Assembly (NCBI RefSeq): GCF_009389715.1 | Contig: NC_052399.1 | Coordinates: 7,380,585-7,444,584, forward strand | Reading direction: 5' to 3' | Source: Phoenix dactylifera | Taxonomy: Eukaryota > Streptophyta > Magnoliopsida > Arecales > Arecaceae | Length of the DNA stretch: 64,000 nt | In this document: positions 1-11,744 of the stretch, one piece after another | How the letters are laid out: the number at the start of each line of letters is the position of its first letter | Numbering within the stretch: position 1 is the first letter of the stretch | The notes under the pieces: model-generated | Database searches by the model: none | What the model was told of the DNA's origin: nothing | The model's input: the letters and a program-made list of their open reading frames with translations, nothing else | Translations under genes and position numbers: made by a program

Positions 1-737
1 AAGGGGTGGCCCTTACATATAGCCTTTCTCTTTTCTCTGAAATCTCAATGTATCAGATATCTTGAACATTTAACCTAAAGAAAAGAAAAAGATTGAGTTA
101 GTTTTATTAAGCAACTAATGCATAAAAAAAAGTCATGAAACTGTGACTTAAAGGCCCAGCTTCTTTAGTTTTATTTCCTCGCATCTAATTAAGTCATAAT
201 TTCCTATTACAAAATCCACTTATGTGGGGTCCTGATTTATGTCTTTTTGCAGATCAGATAGAATTAGGAAGAAGTGAGAAACAAAACTTTATAATTTCTG
301 TAGAATTAAAGCCAGGTATTCAGTGGCAGTATAAAAGTTGTGTTTGAATTATACACTGTACTGATTCTGGAGGCCATCCAGTGTCAAGTTGTGCATGTTG
401 TAAAAGCTCAACTATTTAAAGGGTCTGTTCTGGTGGTTAAGCATAACAACATTTAGTTTACTTTTGTCTGATTATGTCTATTTTTATGCTTTGATGTTTA
501 TGCTTGACTGTTTTGATGTTATGAAGTTTATCATTATTTTCAAACATCCATTGCACACAGAGTGGCAGCTAGAAAAGCTTGGCCATTTAATTATGGTGTA
601 ATCCATATAATACATACACAGTTGTTTCGCCCATACTTGATAATGTTATCTACATTATAGATTATATCCAGTGTCTTCGCCTGTTGCTTCTCACTTAAAT
701 TTATTTGACAAATAATCTGGTTTTCTCTCATTTGCAG
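1..737. other. AT-rich sequence, no gene recognised
   Basis: I see no open reading frame or RNA gene here. The stretch ends in a pyrimidine-rich run and TTTGCAG at 731-737, which looks like a splice acceptor, so part of it may be an intron of a gene that begins left of the window. Confidence 0.4.
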
Positions 738-830
738 GCAACTGTTGATCGACCTAAGGGAAATAAAACTATGATATCCAAGCCTGTCATCATACAGAAG
801 AGCGCATATTATAGAGTTTCAGGTACTTGA
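738..830 (+). CDS. Possible exon of an unidentified gene (partial)
   Basis: After the acceptor-like TTTGCAG there are 30 open codons and a TGA at 828-830. The peptide begins ATVDRPKGNK and ends AYYRVSGT. An alternative is an internal exon ending at the donor-like CAG|GTACTTG at 822. I do not recognise the protein. If real, it is the terminal or next-to-last exon of a plus-strand gene whose other exons lie upstream of the window. The base composition is less AT-rich than the flanks, which mildly supports coding. Nothing downstream continues it: the next sequence is a mitochondrial insertion. Confidence 0.3.
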   Translation, partial: ATVDRPKGNKTMISKPVIIQKSAYYRVSGT

Positions 831-1019
831 AGGTTTTATCAAAAAGCTGTTTATCAGATTTATGCACAGGATTTTTAGCTAGTAGAATACGGCATGCAAT
901 ACTAACTTGATTGCTAATAATGGAGCTTCCAACAACCACAGGATGAGACACAGATCTTCTAGAACTCTCTGCATATGGTAATGTCTGTCGTGCACCAGAC
1001 TAACACAGTGGTCTCTGAC

Positions 1020-1395
1020 CAGGACCAGGAACCAATTCGAATTTGGATCTTGACATGTCGGTTGTTTTTAACCGTAGGCATCTCGCCAGGAAGTTGGTGG
1101 GCTCATCATGAATTAGGTCGGGGTGGCTGGTGGTTTCGGGATCCCGTAGAAAATGCCTCTTTTATGCCTCGGGTATTAGCCACAGCTCGTATTCATTCAG
1201 TAATTCTACCCCTTCTTCATTCTTGGATCTCGCTTCTTAATATTTTGACTCTTCCATGCTGTGTCTCAGGAACCTTTTCAATACGGTCCGGATTGCTAGC
1301 TCCCGTTCATAGTTCTGCTACAGACGATACACGAGGAAGATTTTTATGGCGGTTCTTCCTTCTAATTACAGGCATATCTATGAATCTTTTCTTGG
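1020..1395 (+). pseudogene. ccmFN: Nuclear mitochondrial insertion (NUMT): internal fragment of ccmFN
   Basis: A frame open from 975 to 1415 encodes a stretch I recognise as plant mitochondrial CcmFN, the haem-lyase subunit of cytochrome c maturation. Recognisable blocks are [46 protein letters not shown] and [20 protein letters not shown]. CcmF proteins are large multispanning membrane proteins; only about 125 residues are here, with no start and no C-terminus, so this is a fragment. Several codons are in the state expected of unedited mitochondrial DNA, for example CGG in ENASFMPR, where I recall the edited protein having W. That points to DNA transfer and not to a cDNA copy. Similarity fades at about 1395, where the frame runs into unrelated sequence. 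Confidence 0.85.
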
Positions 1396-1421
1396 GGGGT
1401 TGTAACATCCAATGACAGAAA

Positions 1422-1586
1422 CAGTGGTATCTGAAAAACGTCAATCTATAAAAAATCCCAAATTTCTAGCCAAGAACAGCTGGGTAAGTGATCCATGGAG
1501 TTTCAGCAGCATCTGGAAAATGTCAATCTATAAAAAAATCCAAAATTTCTAACAAAAAACAGTTGGTTAAGTGATCCATGGAGTTT
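1422..1586. repeat. Tandem duplication, two copies of about 82 bp
   Basis: Copies at 1422-1503 and 1504-1586 share GTCAATCTATAAAAAA, a CCAAATTTCTA-like block and AAGTGATCCATGGAGTTT in the same order and spacing, with about a dozen differences. The duplication abuts the right end of the mitochondrial fragment. Confidence 0.8.
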
Positions 1587-1759
1587 TGTAGTCTAAACAA
1601 TGTATTTACTTAGGTAATTGGAAAATCTTATATTAGTGACTCCAAAATATGCAATTTTTAGTGCCAGAAATTTTATATGTGAAGTATATTCTTATGGCCT
1701 AGAATGTCATCTGACTGATTTATGCAATGCATTCTTCATTTCAAATCAAGCAAAACTGA

Positions 1760-1834
<75 letters not shown>

Positions 1835-2737
1835 AAGGCTATGATAAGGTATCTTAGAGTGCATCGGCATGGGACAAGTGCATCGTGATGCATAGCATCT
1901 TTGAGGAAAACTAAATTGTTTAGGAGTATCAGATTGCCTGCATTATTTTATGAAATCTTTGTTTGACAACTTTGATGTGGAGAATATTCTGTCATGCCAC
2001 CACTGAAAGTTCTAAACAGAAAATCTTATGTACAACACTTGTGAATTTATCCAAGCTAGATCAACAGTGTTATACTTTGGAACACAGAAAGTATGGGATC
2101 AGGTCCCTGCTTCATTATTGGCTTTTCCATCTCTGTAAGGCTCAATTATTAGCTGACTCTGACTCATTCTTGCTATGATTGTGGAACATTACTATTCAGA
2201 AACTTAGAGGAATGCTCTGAAGTAATTGCATCTGAGCCACATTACCATTGATTCTTTTCATTTTGAATAATGTGAAATGAAATTATTATGAGAAGCATAA
2301 GGTGTATTATATTCACTTCCTAACTAAAAGAAATATAATTGATAGTCTGCATCTTAACTCAATTCTTCGGCTTGTTGCTAATAGATTCCATGAAGATGCC
2401 ACCTCACTTTCAGCCAATTCTAAGTTCTTTTTCTTTCGTCAATTTATTTTTTTGATATTAAAAGATGGGAACTCCCATCACGAAATACTTACATAAAAGT
2501 AGAACATCATAAGCCCATTTGTAAAGCTCTCTTCATCTCCATATCTCCAACCTGAGAATTACATCAACTGTTCTTAGACAATGGATCCTGAGAGCAAAAC
2601 CTCTGCTTTCCTCCACAAACTTGATCACATACTGTACAAGATAGACATTGGTACATCCTCAGGAAGAGAGGAATATCCATAGCTATATATATAGATACAG
2701 ATTTATATCTTAATTTTAATTGTAAACAGGAAGGCCA
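1587..2737. other. Intergenic AT-rich stretch with a long (AT)n microsatellite
   Basis: It contains an uninterrupted TA/AT dinucleotide run at about 1761-1829. Reading frames here are driven by the microsatellite or by chance; no family is recognisable. Confidence 0.6.
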
Positions 2738-3201
2738 TCAAGGCCTTGGTGACCTGGGTGGGGGGTTGAAGGGGTCTCCACTCCTTGGGTTGGTGTTGGC
2801 TCCGGGTTCCTTGTAGTCCATCTCCATGTCCACCGTTTCCCTTCCTGATCTTTCCTGCTGAGGGAACACCCCCCCCACAAAAAAAAAAAAAAAATGATAA
2901 GAAAAAGCTTCTAGTCTAGTTAAATAAAAGAACTAAAGAAGAAATCCACCTCAGGCTCAAAGGGATACCCTCCTTTATCAACAGGCCTCAGAATTCCAAT
3001 CCTTTTTCCAAATCCTACTGCACCCAGCAGAAAAGGGACAGGAGTTATTTCTTTCTGAGATAAAAAAGGAAGAGGACTCAATAGAAAAAGAAACTTTTGT
3101 ATGGATATACTACAAGGAGAGAGGAGGAAATCACCTTGAAAAAGGGAGGATGAGAGGAGGACTGAGATGAGAAGAAGAGAGAGAAAGCGACACCAGTCCA
3201 T
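2738..3201 (-). CDS. Candidate small secreted peptide precursor A (PSY-like, DY motif)
   Basis: Proposed two-exon gene. Exon 1 is 3201-2950 (84 codons), exon 2 is 2857-2738 (39 codons plus TGA). The intron of 92 bp begins GTGGAT, has a long T tract and ends CCCTCAG, and joins the exons in phase 0. The start MDWCRFLSLLLISVLLSSS is a textbook signal peptide; an in-frame upstream ATG at 3294 would bury it, so I chose 3201. The C-terminus carries VDMEM then DYKEPGANTNPRSGDP and a proline-rich tail. Acidic residues before Asp-Tyr are the context used by tyrosylprotein sulfotransferase, and D-Y-x-(D/E)-P-x-A-N resembles PSY peptides. Length (123 aa), secretion signal and C-terminal motif fit a sulfated growth-peptide precursor. 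Family membership is inferred; the middle region is not recognised. Exon 1 could contain a further small intron without changing the frame. Confidence 0.45.
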
Positions 3202-6200
3202 TATCCCTCCTATGTTCTTAGAATCACAAGAATCCTCCACCAAATTTTCGTTACAGTACCTCTCTGCTCCATTTCTGTCACGGTGGCCGGCCACCGCCCA
3301 CTAGCTAGTGGTGGGGACTGTATATTCTTAATGGCATGATGGCAGCACATTTGTTTCCCAAGTCCGCCTCCCAAACCACTTTTGCCCTACTTGGGAGGCA
3401 CTATGGATTGGAGAGAGAGAGTTGTCTAGAGCGTTCCAAGACTTACTGTTTTTTTTGGCTTTCTTGGATATATCCATATTAAAAGTCTGTGAATCATCTG
3501 TTGTAGCAAAAAAAAAAAAAATGTGAATGAAGAGGTTCGCCTAGTGGAAGGGTGATAGCTTGATGCATCTGCTTGCCATAGATAATAATAAAGTTTTTCT
3601 TTTTCTTATATAATATATATTTATATGTATTCTATTTTTTTGAAAGAATGCGGGTTTTAGTAGCAGATATTATAAAAAATTTAAACTATATATATGTATA
3701 TATATATATATATATATTTGTAGGTATGTATGTATATACATGCATATGTAAAAATTTTAGACAAGGTTTAAATATTGGTAGCAGATATGGGAAGCGATAT
3801 CCATATTGATCTGATATCTTTTGATAGATAGTGGTATATAGTGTATCATATGTGTCGGTATAACCATTGGTATTTGCCAAGAATGTTTCTTCTAATGGAG
3901 TTCATTGGTAGAGTTCAATATAGACTGAAAGTTAATTTTTAATTCTCAATTATTTTTAATTTTTATTTCTATTTAATATTTTCTAAAAAATGTGGACCTG
4001 ATAATCCAACTCTCTTCAAATATAGGAATGGGAAAATAAAAAGAAACCATTGTTTTGAAAAATAGCTGCAAAATGCAGCAGTCAAGGGACCACATAATTA
4101 AGGATAGTGAAATAACAAGAATGATAAAATCAATATTTTTTAATACTATTAGCACTTATTGATGTCCACCTGAAACTTACTTCAAATTTAACTATAAGTT
4201 TGAGTCCACTTCACCTGCATAATTCTACACAAGAGTAGGTTGTATATGCAATGGGCCTACAGATGTAGCTGTAAAATACTAAAATATACCACATATATGT
4301 CGAGACAACGGTGAATGGACTATCATTTTGGTCCTTATATGGTATTACCATGTATAGTACTGTATATAGGCAATGTGATGTGGCCATGAGATCACATATG
4401 CATCTCGTATGGGGCGTATAGCGGTAATATCCACTGCATTTTAAGATATTGAATATACTATATCGTAAATTCTTAGATTTATAGGCTAGTGGATGCTGTC
4501 GGCATTATAAATGTTATGCTATCAAGTTGCTAATGGTTTTATTTACAGTGCTCGGTGACGTTGTGCATGTGATGCCTTCCATGAAAGCATGCCAAACTTT
4601 TGCTGATCATGCTTTCATTATTTTGCAAATGTTCCTATTTAATTGCAAGTTTTCTCTTCAGACCCAAAACTAATCACATGCAAGATTTGAAACAGATGCC
4701 TAATCCCACATGATTAAGCATGTCAAGCTCAAATTTAACACCAATGAGAGCAGTGGAACAGTAATCTGAATCCATTCACCTAAATGATCTAGAGAGTTTT
4801 CATGCTCGACTTCTAAATTGTAAGCATTCTTATTTTTATAATAGTGTATATATATAACTCATAGAATTCTAGAATACCAGACTTAGATCCAATTATTCAT
4901 GTAAATTACATGATAAAGAGTCAAATGCATCTATGAAATCCAAGTGCATCGAGGAAGAAGATATCTCCATGCCTTTTTTTTATTGTTGGAATATAAATTT
5001 TTTACAGATTGACCGACATCTTTCATCACTTGTGCGAGAGTCATCCAAAATGAAGCATTTTAAACTCCTTTAATTTCTTAACTTTGTTAATTAAGTATGG
5101 TCCAGATTTTTCTCCTACCTCAACTACCACAAGATGTGCTTGGTAGCGTCTTTGGCTGAAATAAAGTTTCCCTTAATATATCCATCTTAGGTAGCAGCGA
5201 GCTATCTTTCTGACATCTCTGATAACAAAGATGGCTTCATTTACAAAATTTATTAAGCCCAATCATACTTCGACACATATGCAAGATTTAAACATGCTAA
5301 ATTATATGAAGTAACACTTCATGGGACCCTTGTTGAACACATAACAACATATCTAAACATTATTATAAAAGTTCCATAATGGTTAGGTCATCCTCTTCCT
5401 TTTATCTTTTGTTTTCTTCTCCACCTAGCTAATAAACCAAACTTTAAAAGGACAGGGGCAATGTTCCTAGTTTTTTTTTTTTTTCCCCTTCCCTTTCTCC
5501 ACGCACCTAAGTTGCTAATATTTCCTCTTCCACTAGCCCCTCTAATGAGGTCACTCGGGCCTCCCTCGCCACTTTCTGTTAGCTTTGATGGGAAAGTGCA
5601 CTCATTGCTTTACTGAAGTGGACTCTTTTTGAGGTTGAGTGCTTCACTCCAACATGATGCTTCCAATGAGTTGATGACAGGAGAATGCGCAGAATACTAA
5701 GTGGATTGTCCTCGAAGTCAACAGACTCTGACCTCCACAGTACAACAAAATGGTGGTGTGCTTCATGGTTTGACACTCGAAAATGTTTAGTGGTGGGTTT
5801 ATATTGGTGATGTTTCGGTGCTACTTTTATAGCTTTCTTTTCTGTGTGCCAACCACCACCACATGTCAACAATGGAGTCTTTTTTTTTTCCTTTGACCAG
5901 GTAAAGTATTTTATCAAGTTTCCATGGCATTTAGTTTTGTCCAAATAATTGAGTCTATATCACAAAACTCTGTTGAAATACGTAGGTTGTATACATTTTT
6001 TTAGAAAAAGAAAAATTTCAATGTGGAGCAAAACATAACTACAGATTTGTAGTTAGTCTAAAATAGCATAAGATCATTCACCGCTCTGTTCATATGTTCG
6101 TTCCTTCTATATTCAATAACTAATGGCGTTATTATACTTTATTGAATCGTCGGTTGCATGGTTAGCATTCATCTGTTATTTTCGTATCTCTTTAATTAAT

Positions 6201-7040
6201 CTATTGTCCATATGACTGTTTAGGTTTGTGTTGAATATATGAATATTTCTTCTTGGCCTCTAAAGTTCAATTTTCTATGGCTTTAATTGGATCGTAGGTT
6301 GTCATATGCCACATCTTCAAATTGCTTCTCTTATTATACGAATTTTTCATCTGTTCACGCACTTGATTAGATCAATATTCAGATTTATTGAGGAGATACA
6401 ATTTATAATGAGAGTTTAAATATTTGCTATAAAAAGATTACTAGACTCGATGTAGAGTATTTTGACTACCACATGGGTGACTGAATAGGATTTAGGGGCA
6501 AAATCCGCCATATCAAAAAACTAAATCATATTTCAAACTTCCGATGGACCTAAATTCTCCATATAATATTCAATTGAAGTGTAAAAGCAAACCTCACTAG
6601 TATGAATAAAAGCTTTGTAACTTGGTTTTACTGTTCATTAATAATTAAAAAAAAGAATCTAGACCCTACTTTCATTATTTGTTATATTTTCTATTTTTTT
6701 GAAAAAAAGATTCAAGTTGCATGGATTGAAGGAATTTCTTCCTTTTTTTCGGATCGAATCATCATCAATCGTGCATACCTTGTCTGATATTGAAATATGA
6801 TTTATCAAAGAAAAAAGAATCAAATAAAAATTGTGTTCATTGGCTTTCTCAAAAAGAAAAAAAGAAAGGAAGAAAGAAAGAGATTGTACTCAAGGTTCAA
6901 AAGAGAAAGGGTCAGGAGACTTCCTGTCTGTCGTCAGTTTGATCGCATATTGTATTATGGAAGATTGGGCATCTTCGGAGACCTTTGAAGTTAAATATAT
7001 ATCTCAAGAAGTAAATGATGTGGTGGATCAAGTGGCATCT
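3202..7040. other. Intergenic region, no gene recognised
   Basis: AT-rich DNA with short A/T and TA runs (for example 3690-3717) and a T-rich block at 5467-5484. Open frames such as 5579-5944 (-) show no domain, no splice context and no family resemblance. I see no tRNA or other RNA gene. Confidence 0.55.
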
Positions 7041-7680
7041 TTTGTTTGTTTTTTTTTTTTTGGTAAACCGGCTTTTCACTACATACAATGATGAGAGAGC
7101 TCAGAATTATCGCAAAGCAAAACACGATCTAATACCTACGGCACATGATCGGAGGGACCCCAAAATACAAAACCAGAATTGTGGGCTGTATAGGAGAAGA
7201 CCCAGTCCGCAGCCCTGTTCATCTTCCGAAATACATGCGAAACCCGAAGTAAATCTAACTCCTCCCCCATGCTCCGAAAGTCTCGGAGTAATGGGTGCAA
7301 GTCCGACCTGGCCTGTCGGCAGCGAATCCAGTACTGTGGTCGAGTCACCCTCTAGAAGAATCCGTCGGGCACCCAGGTGTACTCTAGCATATACAAGACC
7401 CTCCCATGCCGCGTACAACTCCACCACATGGACAAATCCATCAAATGTGCGCCGGCTTCCGGCCACAATCAATCTGGAGTCGTGGTCTCTGATCACAAAG
7501 CCCACGTCATATCTGCTACCACCCTCCGCTACGCTACCATTGAAATTCACCTTGAGAGAACTAGAGGGCGGGGGCTCCCAGAATACCAGTGGTATCATCG
7601 CATACCTATACGGGGAAGAATAGGAGCTCCAAGTATCCCTGTCATCTTCAGATGAAAAGTCAGCTACCATTCAAGTTGAG
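7041..7680 (-). mobile_element. 5'-truncated LINE, RNase H-like 3' end with A tail
   Basis: On the minus strand a frame (7670-7107) encodes the RNase H-like domain that ends ORF2 of many plant LINEs. Visible are LKVNFNGS, GFVIRDHDSRL, ELYAAWEGLVYARVHLGA and LEGDSTTVLDS. The first catalytic Asp (usually NFDGS) is Asn here, so the domain should be inactive. The element then ends GCCGGTTTACC followed by a run of A (T at 7048-7061 on the plus strand), the typical tail of these LINEs. No reverse transcriptase part is present. It is related to the LINE pieces at 24.8, 42.3 and 45.5 kb. Confidence 0.75.
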
Positions 7681-9648
7681 TGATTTGGGCTTCCATTGCA
7701 TCTACCGCTACACCACTCCATTATATTTCATTCTCCGATTCTTCTGGTCGTATCTACTCTTGAGTTGTGTAATTAAGCCACGTTACCCAAACAAAAAATG
7801 AAAAGGTTGATCTAATTTTACTTACAGTCCACTCTTTCTTCACTAGACTCATATCCTTTAACTGAAACTCAAATATGAAGACTTTTTTGAGGTCAAAACA
7901 TGATGGTTTAGAAATCCTAGAGCAGTCAGCCGGTTCATAGATGGCGATCAAAAGTTTTAAAAAACTTAGTCCAAGTGGAATTTAGTAGAGCTGAACATAT
8001 TAAAGGGCAATAAGAGATGGTAACTGAGAGCATACAAATGGCAAATCAATTGTGCCAATAAACTTATAGACCGACCCTTTGACAAAGGAACCTTTCTACC
8101 TCCACTAACATTTTCTTATATTGGTCGGTTTGGTAATTATATATTTGAAGATGTGCGAGTTGGATTTGTCTTTCAGCATCTTTTTTTTTTTTAAAAAAAT
8201 GTACATATAAAGCATCATTGTTTTAACTAATTAGTTTATGGAAGTAGATTGAATCAAATGCACTTGACAGCATGTTTGTAGTAATTCAAAGTCCCAAGAG
8301 AATCTGAAATCTGCATCAAGTTGATCAAAAGGATATTATTCAAAGGAGGAGAGGGCAAGAAACATGATAAGAATGGAACAAGGGATTCAAAACGTACAGC
8401 TAAAAAAATGACAAAGAGATGCTTTTCTCACAAAAAAGAAAAAGGAGAGAGAGAGTGGGGTGGCAAAAGCTCCCTCCTAAAATGCAAGGCAATTGGAAAT
8501 AACATATCTTCAAGATGGTTGAAGACCGGATGCCCTCCGTCTGAACATGCTCGGTGGGAACGCTATCTGATCCAGCTGGCACTGAGGTGGCACCGGGGTG
8601 ACGTACTCACACGTAGGGTAACCTACGGGTAGGGAAGGGTATGAGCAAAATTTCTACCTGCATCGAACATTCCCTAGTGAAAAAAAGGTCCGGTGAGGGC
8701 TGCTACGCAGGTGAGGTTTTTTCTCCTCTCTCCGGTGATGAATCTAGCCATTTTTCAATTCAGAATATGTTGCTCTAAGTTCTGAATTCACCCTACAGTT
8801 GTAGACTTGGCATTAAGGAATAGGTCCAGCATCCCTTTCTTCCTAGAGTAATGTTTTCTCTTTGTTAGTCCAAAAAAGCGCCCTATTGCTATCGTCCCAT
8901 TCTTTCAACTTTTGCTTGCAGTCCACTCAGACTCTGGAAAGGACAAACGAAAAAAAAATGCTTCTCACTTTGTGGTGGGAATTCATCTCTATCCTCAGAG
9001 GTGGGGCCTACAAGAAACTTTTCTCTTTTTCCCCAGCCCTGTGTGTACCTTTTGTAGAACTGTTGTGCCTTGTTCAAGGCATTGTAGAAGGGGGTTACTT
9101 CTGCCACCCTGGTCTCTTCCATGCTTCAAAACAAGCATGTTGTGATTAATCCTGCCATCCTAGTATCTTCCATATCCCAATACAGGGCAAACATGGCAGT
9201 ATCTGACCTTTTTTTTATCCTTTTTGAGCTTTTGGTCCTATTTCTATCTTCTCCATTTCCAGCATCCAGAACTTGTCACTGGTGTTTGATCCAAGTAGGC
9301 CTAAGTAGTAGAATTGCCCATTGCCGTCAGTTAGACATCCTGGTGAGTAGAGCAAGTGAAGATTACAGAATTCAAAACATGAAGGTTGTAGAGAAGAACA
9401 TCCCCTTTGATCAAGTTGGCTAAGTTATTTATGTACAAGTGCATATCTCAGTCTCCTCAATCTACCTCTCTGCTACTCATCAGCTATTTACGTTGAGGAA
9501 AAAAAAAAAAAACAAACAAACAAACCATCATAGCTAGGTGAAGATGGCGAATTCTTATTGTTACATCTGAGGAAAGACCACTCCGAGATGGCTCCATCTC
9601 CTTACTAGTAGTCATCTTAAATTTACAAAACTTCAGCATTTTGCTCCT
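7681..9648. other. Intergenic region, no gene recognised
   Basis: Frames at 8321-8632 and 8862-9423 overlap on both strands and show no domain. The stretch lies downstream of the CDF gene and probably includes its 3' untranslated region next to 9648. Confidence 0.5.
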
Positions 9649-11689
9649 CTATGAGCTCTCTTGGAAGCGAAGAGACCGTGACAGAGCTGCAGGGTTGGCA
9701 TGCAGCAGTTGGGAGGTCTCGTTCGTATGATTCTTGATGCCTGCCTTTGGCTGGAAGGCCTTGAAGATGCCTCTTCCACTCACTGCACCAGCCTTGTCGT
9801 TCTTAATACCGATCATAGCCCATATAGAGCTCTTTGCAGCTTCATCAGCGTCATCGATCCTCAATGTTTTAGGAGCCCAGATGCACCTCTCCTGATTGGT
9901 CTGTGTGAGGCCATCTTCTTTCTCCAGATTGCTGCTTTTCAGTATATTTCCATCCCTTGAATGCTTGCCCAAGGTGGGAGAATTGGGTCCTGATCCTGGG
10001 GAGCCACTGTTAGGAGGAGGAGGAGAAGAAGCTAGAGGTGAGAGCCATGGAAAGCTCCAAGAGCCAGGGACTGCACAGCCCCAATAAGCTGGGGCAGGAT
10101 AGAATGGAATAGCAAAGCTTGAAGTGCAGAGAGGAGCAGCTGGATTCCATTGGTAGGCCCATGGAGTTCCATTAAAACATGGAATTGGAGCTGGAACTCC
10201 CTGCAAACTAGTCTTGGCTGCCTCCTGTTTAGAATTTGGTGCCATCACCGATGATCCACTGGAGTGCTCATCTCCGTTCTCCGCTCGGCAAGGCAATGGA
10301 ACCGTCTTTTCTTCCATTTGGTGATACCCGTTTCGGGTGCAGTTCTTCATGTTTTTCTCAGCAAGGTTCAGTGCAGAGGCCATTGATTCGCAGAGAGGCA
10401 TGTCGGAGCCAAAGCTAAGGACAGTGCCATTGGGTTTTATGGGAGGATGGTGAATTGCTTCCATAGCATCAGATCGAACTGCTTGGAGAGTGGCATCTGA
10501 CATGGCTATGTGTCTGTAGTGGGGGATGGAGCTCTTGTTCTTGCGGCGACCAGCTCCCACGGGGACATTCCTCATGGTGCCGCCGGCGGTCCAGTATCTC
10601 TGGCAGTTCTTACAGAAGTGTCTTGGCTGGTTGACGTTGTAGTTGTTGAAGTAGCAGAACTTGGTGTCCAGGCTACTGCAGCGAGGGCAAGGAAGGATCT
10701 TGTCCGGCTTCTTTGGTGCTTTCTCTTGGGAATTACTTGTCTCATTTGATTGCTCTTTGGGTGTCGAATCCTTCATGTTTGTATCCTCTTGATTGCCAGA
10801 GGAAAGTTTATCAGTCTCGCCTGCTGTAGGTGTTGGAGGATCACTCTTCTCTTCTGAATCTGGGGATTCCATGTCTTGGTCCTTGGTTTCTGGAGTAGCT
10901 GCTTCTTTGTGATCCTGAAATTTCAAAGCTTATTGTTAGATATGTTGGTAAATTCTATGTCCCTTCTCAGAAGTTTTAAAAAGTACATGCCTAGTTTTAG
11001 AGTTTTAAGTTGAAAGCAAGCATCACTTTAAACAAAACAAATCTATACACCGGAATGTATCCAATGGTTGTTGAATCCATATTAAGCAGATATTAGAGAA
11101 GTGTATGTATACAGTCCAACTGCTTCCAATATTTATGATGATCAATCCTCATGGCAAGCCAGAATTTTATGCAACTTGTTCTGTTCTCACGACACAAAAA
11201 TCTCATTTCATAAAGTCGTTAAAGCAGACTAAACTCCGACATAATTAGAGGAAGTGAAAGAAATATTTGATAAAAATTTGACGACGACCATCAGTGATCA
11301 TCTCCCAAAACATTTGACAACAAAAAAATTCCCCAGAAGAAGAAAACCCAACCTCTGTGTCCAAAACAGAGCACCACCTCAAATTCCCTGCAAACGCGAC
11401 TGCACAAACCCCATAGAGCAATCCACTAAATCCCTTCAGCACCATATAACTCTGAATAATTCTAAATCACTAATCAAACGAACTCCAGACAAACCCCAAA
11501 AAAAGAACTGAGTTTTTTTTTTCATGGTAAGTAGACTATTCATTACACTACCACCGGCAAGTAATTTACCTTCTCCGCTTTCCCACCGCTCTCCTCGCTG
11601 CCACCGGAGACCGGCGGCGACTCTCCGGTTGGCTGCAGGGGGATCGTCTTCCCGAAGAGCTTGATCGCAAGGTCTCTGCTCTCTGCCAT
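9649..11689 (-). CDS. CDF: Cycling Dof factor (CDF-type Dof transcription factor), intact two-exon gene
   Basis: Exon 1 is 11689-11570 (40 codons), exon 2 is 10914-9649 (421 codons plus stop). The intron starts GTAAATTAC, ends AAATTTCAG and is phase 0; the ATG at 10926 is inside the intron. The product is 461 aa. The N-terminus [11 protein letters not shown] is the short motif of CDFs linked to TOPLESS co-repressor binding. The Dof zinc finger spans about residues 112-166, with CPRC, NCQRYW and Cys 116, 119, 141 and 144 in CX2CX21CX2C spacing; it binds AAAG sites in the nucleus. The C-terminal block at about 385-411, [20 protein letters not shown], is the CDF motif contacted by GIGANTEA/FKF1, through which the protein is degraded in light to release CONSTANS-type flowering control. 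Acidic and Ser-rich residues precede the finger. No defects are seen. The subgroup (CDF1, 2 or 3) cannot be fixed by eye. Confidence 0.93.
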
Positions 11690-11705
11690 CTCCTCCTCCT
11701 GCTCC

Positions 11706-11706
11706 T

Positions 11707-11740
<34 letters not shown>

Positions 11741-11744
11741 CTCT
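11706..11744. repeat. (CT)n then (CTAT)n microsatellite in the CDF 5' UTR
   Basis: A CT run grades into five CTAT units just upstream of the CDF start codon (GA/ATAG in the sense of the gene). CT/GA tracts are common in plant 5' leaders. Confidence 0.8.

Noticed and set aside
2581..2682. 33-codon frame starting MDPESKTSAF
   Set aside because: Too short, with no splice context or motif to support an exon.
5579..5944. 121-codon minus-strand frame starting MDKTKCHGN
   Set aside because: No signal, motif or splice context; compatible with chance.
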